Notes under the pieces: generated by a model
The model's input: only the letters and a program-made list of their open reading frames with translations
The model's database searches: none
Told to the model about the DNA's origin: nothing
Program-made: the position numbers and the translations under genes
Assembly (NCBI GenBank): GCA_946183755.1
Contig: CAMHCZ010000087.1
Span: 1 to 7,958, forward strand
Length of the DNA: 7,958 nt
Direction: 5' to 3'
Source of the DNA: an uncultured bacterium
GTDB taxonomy: Bacteria > Bacteroidota > Bacteroidia > Bacteroidales > Paludibacteraceae
Shown here: positions 7,141-7,958 of the stretch, piece by piece
Numbering within the stretch: position 1 is the stretch's first letter
Layout: the number at the start of each line of letters is the position of its first letter

Positions 7141-7958
7141 ATGACAGTATATATTCTGACCATACATAAAGAGCCAAACTACGGCGCTATACTCCAAGCC
7201 TACGCATTGTACAAGAAAATCGAGTCGCTTGGATACACGCCAAAGTTCATAAACCTGAAACTCGACCACAGGCGAGTGAAGAAGAACCTTATGAACAGAA
7301 TCACTATGCAGCTCTATAGATTTGCAAAAGGATATTCACGTTGCTACGGCATAGCGGACAAATTCATAAACCAGCACTGCCCTAACCAGACAAAAGATTT
7401 CTATACTTTCGAGGAATTAGATAAGCAGGAATGGAACAAGGACGATATGTTCATCATAGGAAGCGACCAAGTCTGGAATCCGTCGATAACTGGACGACTG
7501 AAACACGCGTTCACATTCTCGTTCCTCGGCAGCGGCTACAAGATGTATTCGTACGCGCCAAGCTTCGGATTCATCAAGGAGCAGATTGACAGAATCGACG
7601 ACAAGATGATTAATTCAATACGTTCGTTCAAGAAAGTTTCCGTCAGAGAAAAATTCGGCATTGACTTTCTGGCACAGAAAGGGATACAAGCGACAGAGGT
7701 AATCGACCCTACCCTGCTGCTCGACAACTACAACAACCTGATAGACAACAAGACGGAAAAACGCGAGGAGATTCTGCTGCTCACGCTGTCAAACAAGAAG
7801 GAGATGAACGACTTCGCCGACAGCATATCGCAGAAAACCGGCTTGAAGATAAGAAAGCACTTCGGATACCTACAGCCGCAAAGAAGCGCCAACATGAAAT
7901 TCCTGACCGTTGAGGAATGGATGAAAGCCATAGCCTCATCGGAACTGATAATAACCGA
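7141..7958 (+). CDS. polysaccharide pyruvyl transferase family protein (3' partial)
   Basis: The frame is open from the ATG at 7141 to the right edge, 272 codons without a stop, so the gene is cut by the window. The protein looks like the polysaccharide pyruvyl transferase family (CsaB/WcaK type), whose members use phosphoenolpyruvate to add ketal-linked pyruvate to sugars. Landmarks are N-Y-G-A-I-L-Q-A-Y-A-L at about 13-23, G-S-D-Q-V-W-N-P at 107-114, Y-A-P-S-F-G at 138-143, S-V-R-E at 167-170 and D-P-T-L-L-L at 189-194. The last residues, E-L-I-I-T, lead into the place where family members usually carry a D-S-F-H-G-type motif. There is no signal peptide, so it should act in the cytoplasm on lipid-linked repeat units. 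It follows the flippase by 33 bases and is probably in the same operon. Some family members have other or unknown activities, so pyruvyl transfer itself is inferred. Confidence 0.87.
   Translation, partial: MTVYILTIHKEPNYGAILQAYALYKKIESLGYTPKFINLKLDHRRVKKNLMNRITMQLYRFAKGYSRCYGIADKFINQHCPNQTKDFYTFEELDKQEWNKDDMFIIGSDQVWNPSITGRLKHAFTFSFLGSGYKMYSYAPSFGFIKEQIDRIDDKMINSIRSFKKVSVREKFGIDFLAQKGIQATEVIDPTLLLDNYNNLIDNKTEKREEILLLTLSNKKEMNDFADSISQKTGLKIRKHFGYLQPQRSANMKFLTVEEWMKAIASSELIIT

Overview
The window reads as a piece of a Bacteroidota chromosome, most likely order Bacteroidales. The evidence is a single-domain glycogen-synthase-like gene followed by a DUF4270 lipoprotein, an OPX/PCP polysaccharide export pair of Bacteroidetes type, a lipoprotein with an S-D-D-E surface-export signal, almost no Shine-Dalgarno sequences, and a TAnnTTTG promoter element. 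Family or genus cannot be fixed from this sequence; a Prevotellaceae-like or Muribaculaceae-like member is a guess. All six genes lie on the + strand. No tRNA, rRNA, insertion sequence or CRISPR array was seen, and no stretch longer than 188 bases lacks a gene.

Left part (1-2122): the 3' part of a glycogen/starch synthase-like gene (GT5 N-terminal domain only, continuing upstream of the window) and, 16 bases later, a DUF4270 lipoprotein predicted to be displayed on the cell surface. The GT5-like protein has neither the usual ADP-glucose-binding K-T-G-G-L signature nor the C-terminal half of the enzyme, so its glycogen synthase label is doubtful.

Middle (2123-2310): a 188-base gap with the only convincing promoter candidate in the window, a TATCTTTG box at 2269-2276, bracketed by an 8-base inverted repeat. 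No strong terminator is visible.

Right part (2311-7958): the front of an exopolysaccharide or capsule operon. It encodes a Wza-like outer-membrane export lipoprotein, a Wzc-like co-polymerase with a fused BY-kinase and a tyrosine-rich tail, a Wzx-like flippase, and the first 272 codons of a polysaccharide pyruvyl transferase family protein. Together these suggest a Wzx/Wzy-type pathway. The flippase would turn lipid-linked repeat units across the inner membrane. A polymerase, not in the window, would join them. The tyrosine kinase/co-polymerase would control chain length, and the OPX protein would help export the chain. The pyruvyl transferase family member may add acidic ketal-pyruvate. The glycosyltransferases and polymerase expected for such a locus would lie beyond the right edge. 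I see no clearly undescribed system; the most unusual points are the degenerate GT5 protein, its unexplained pairing with DUF4270, and the inverted repeat around the operon promoter.
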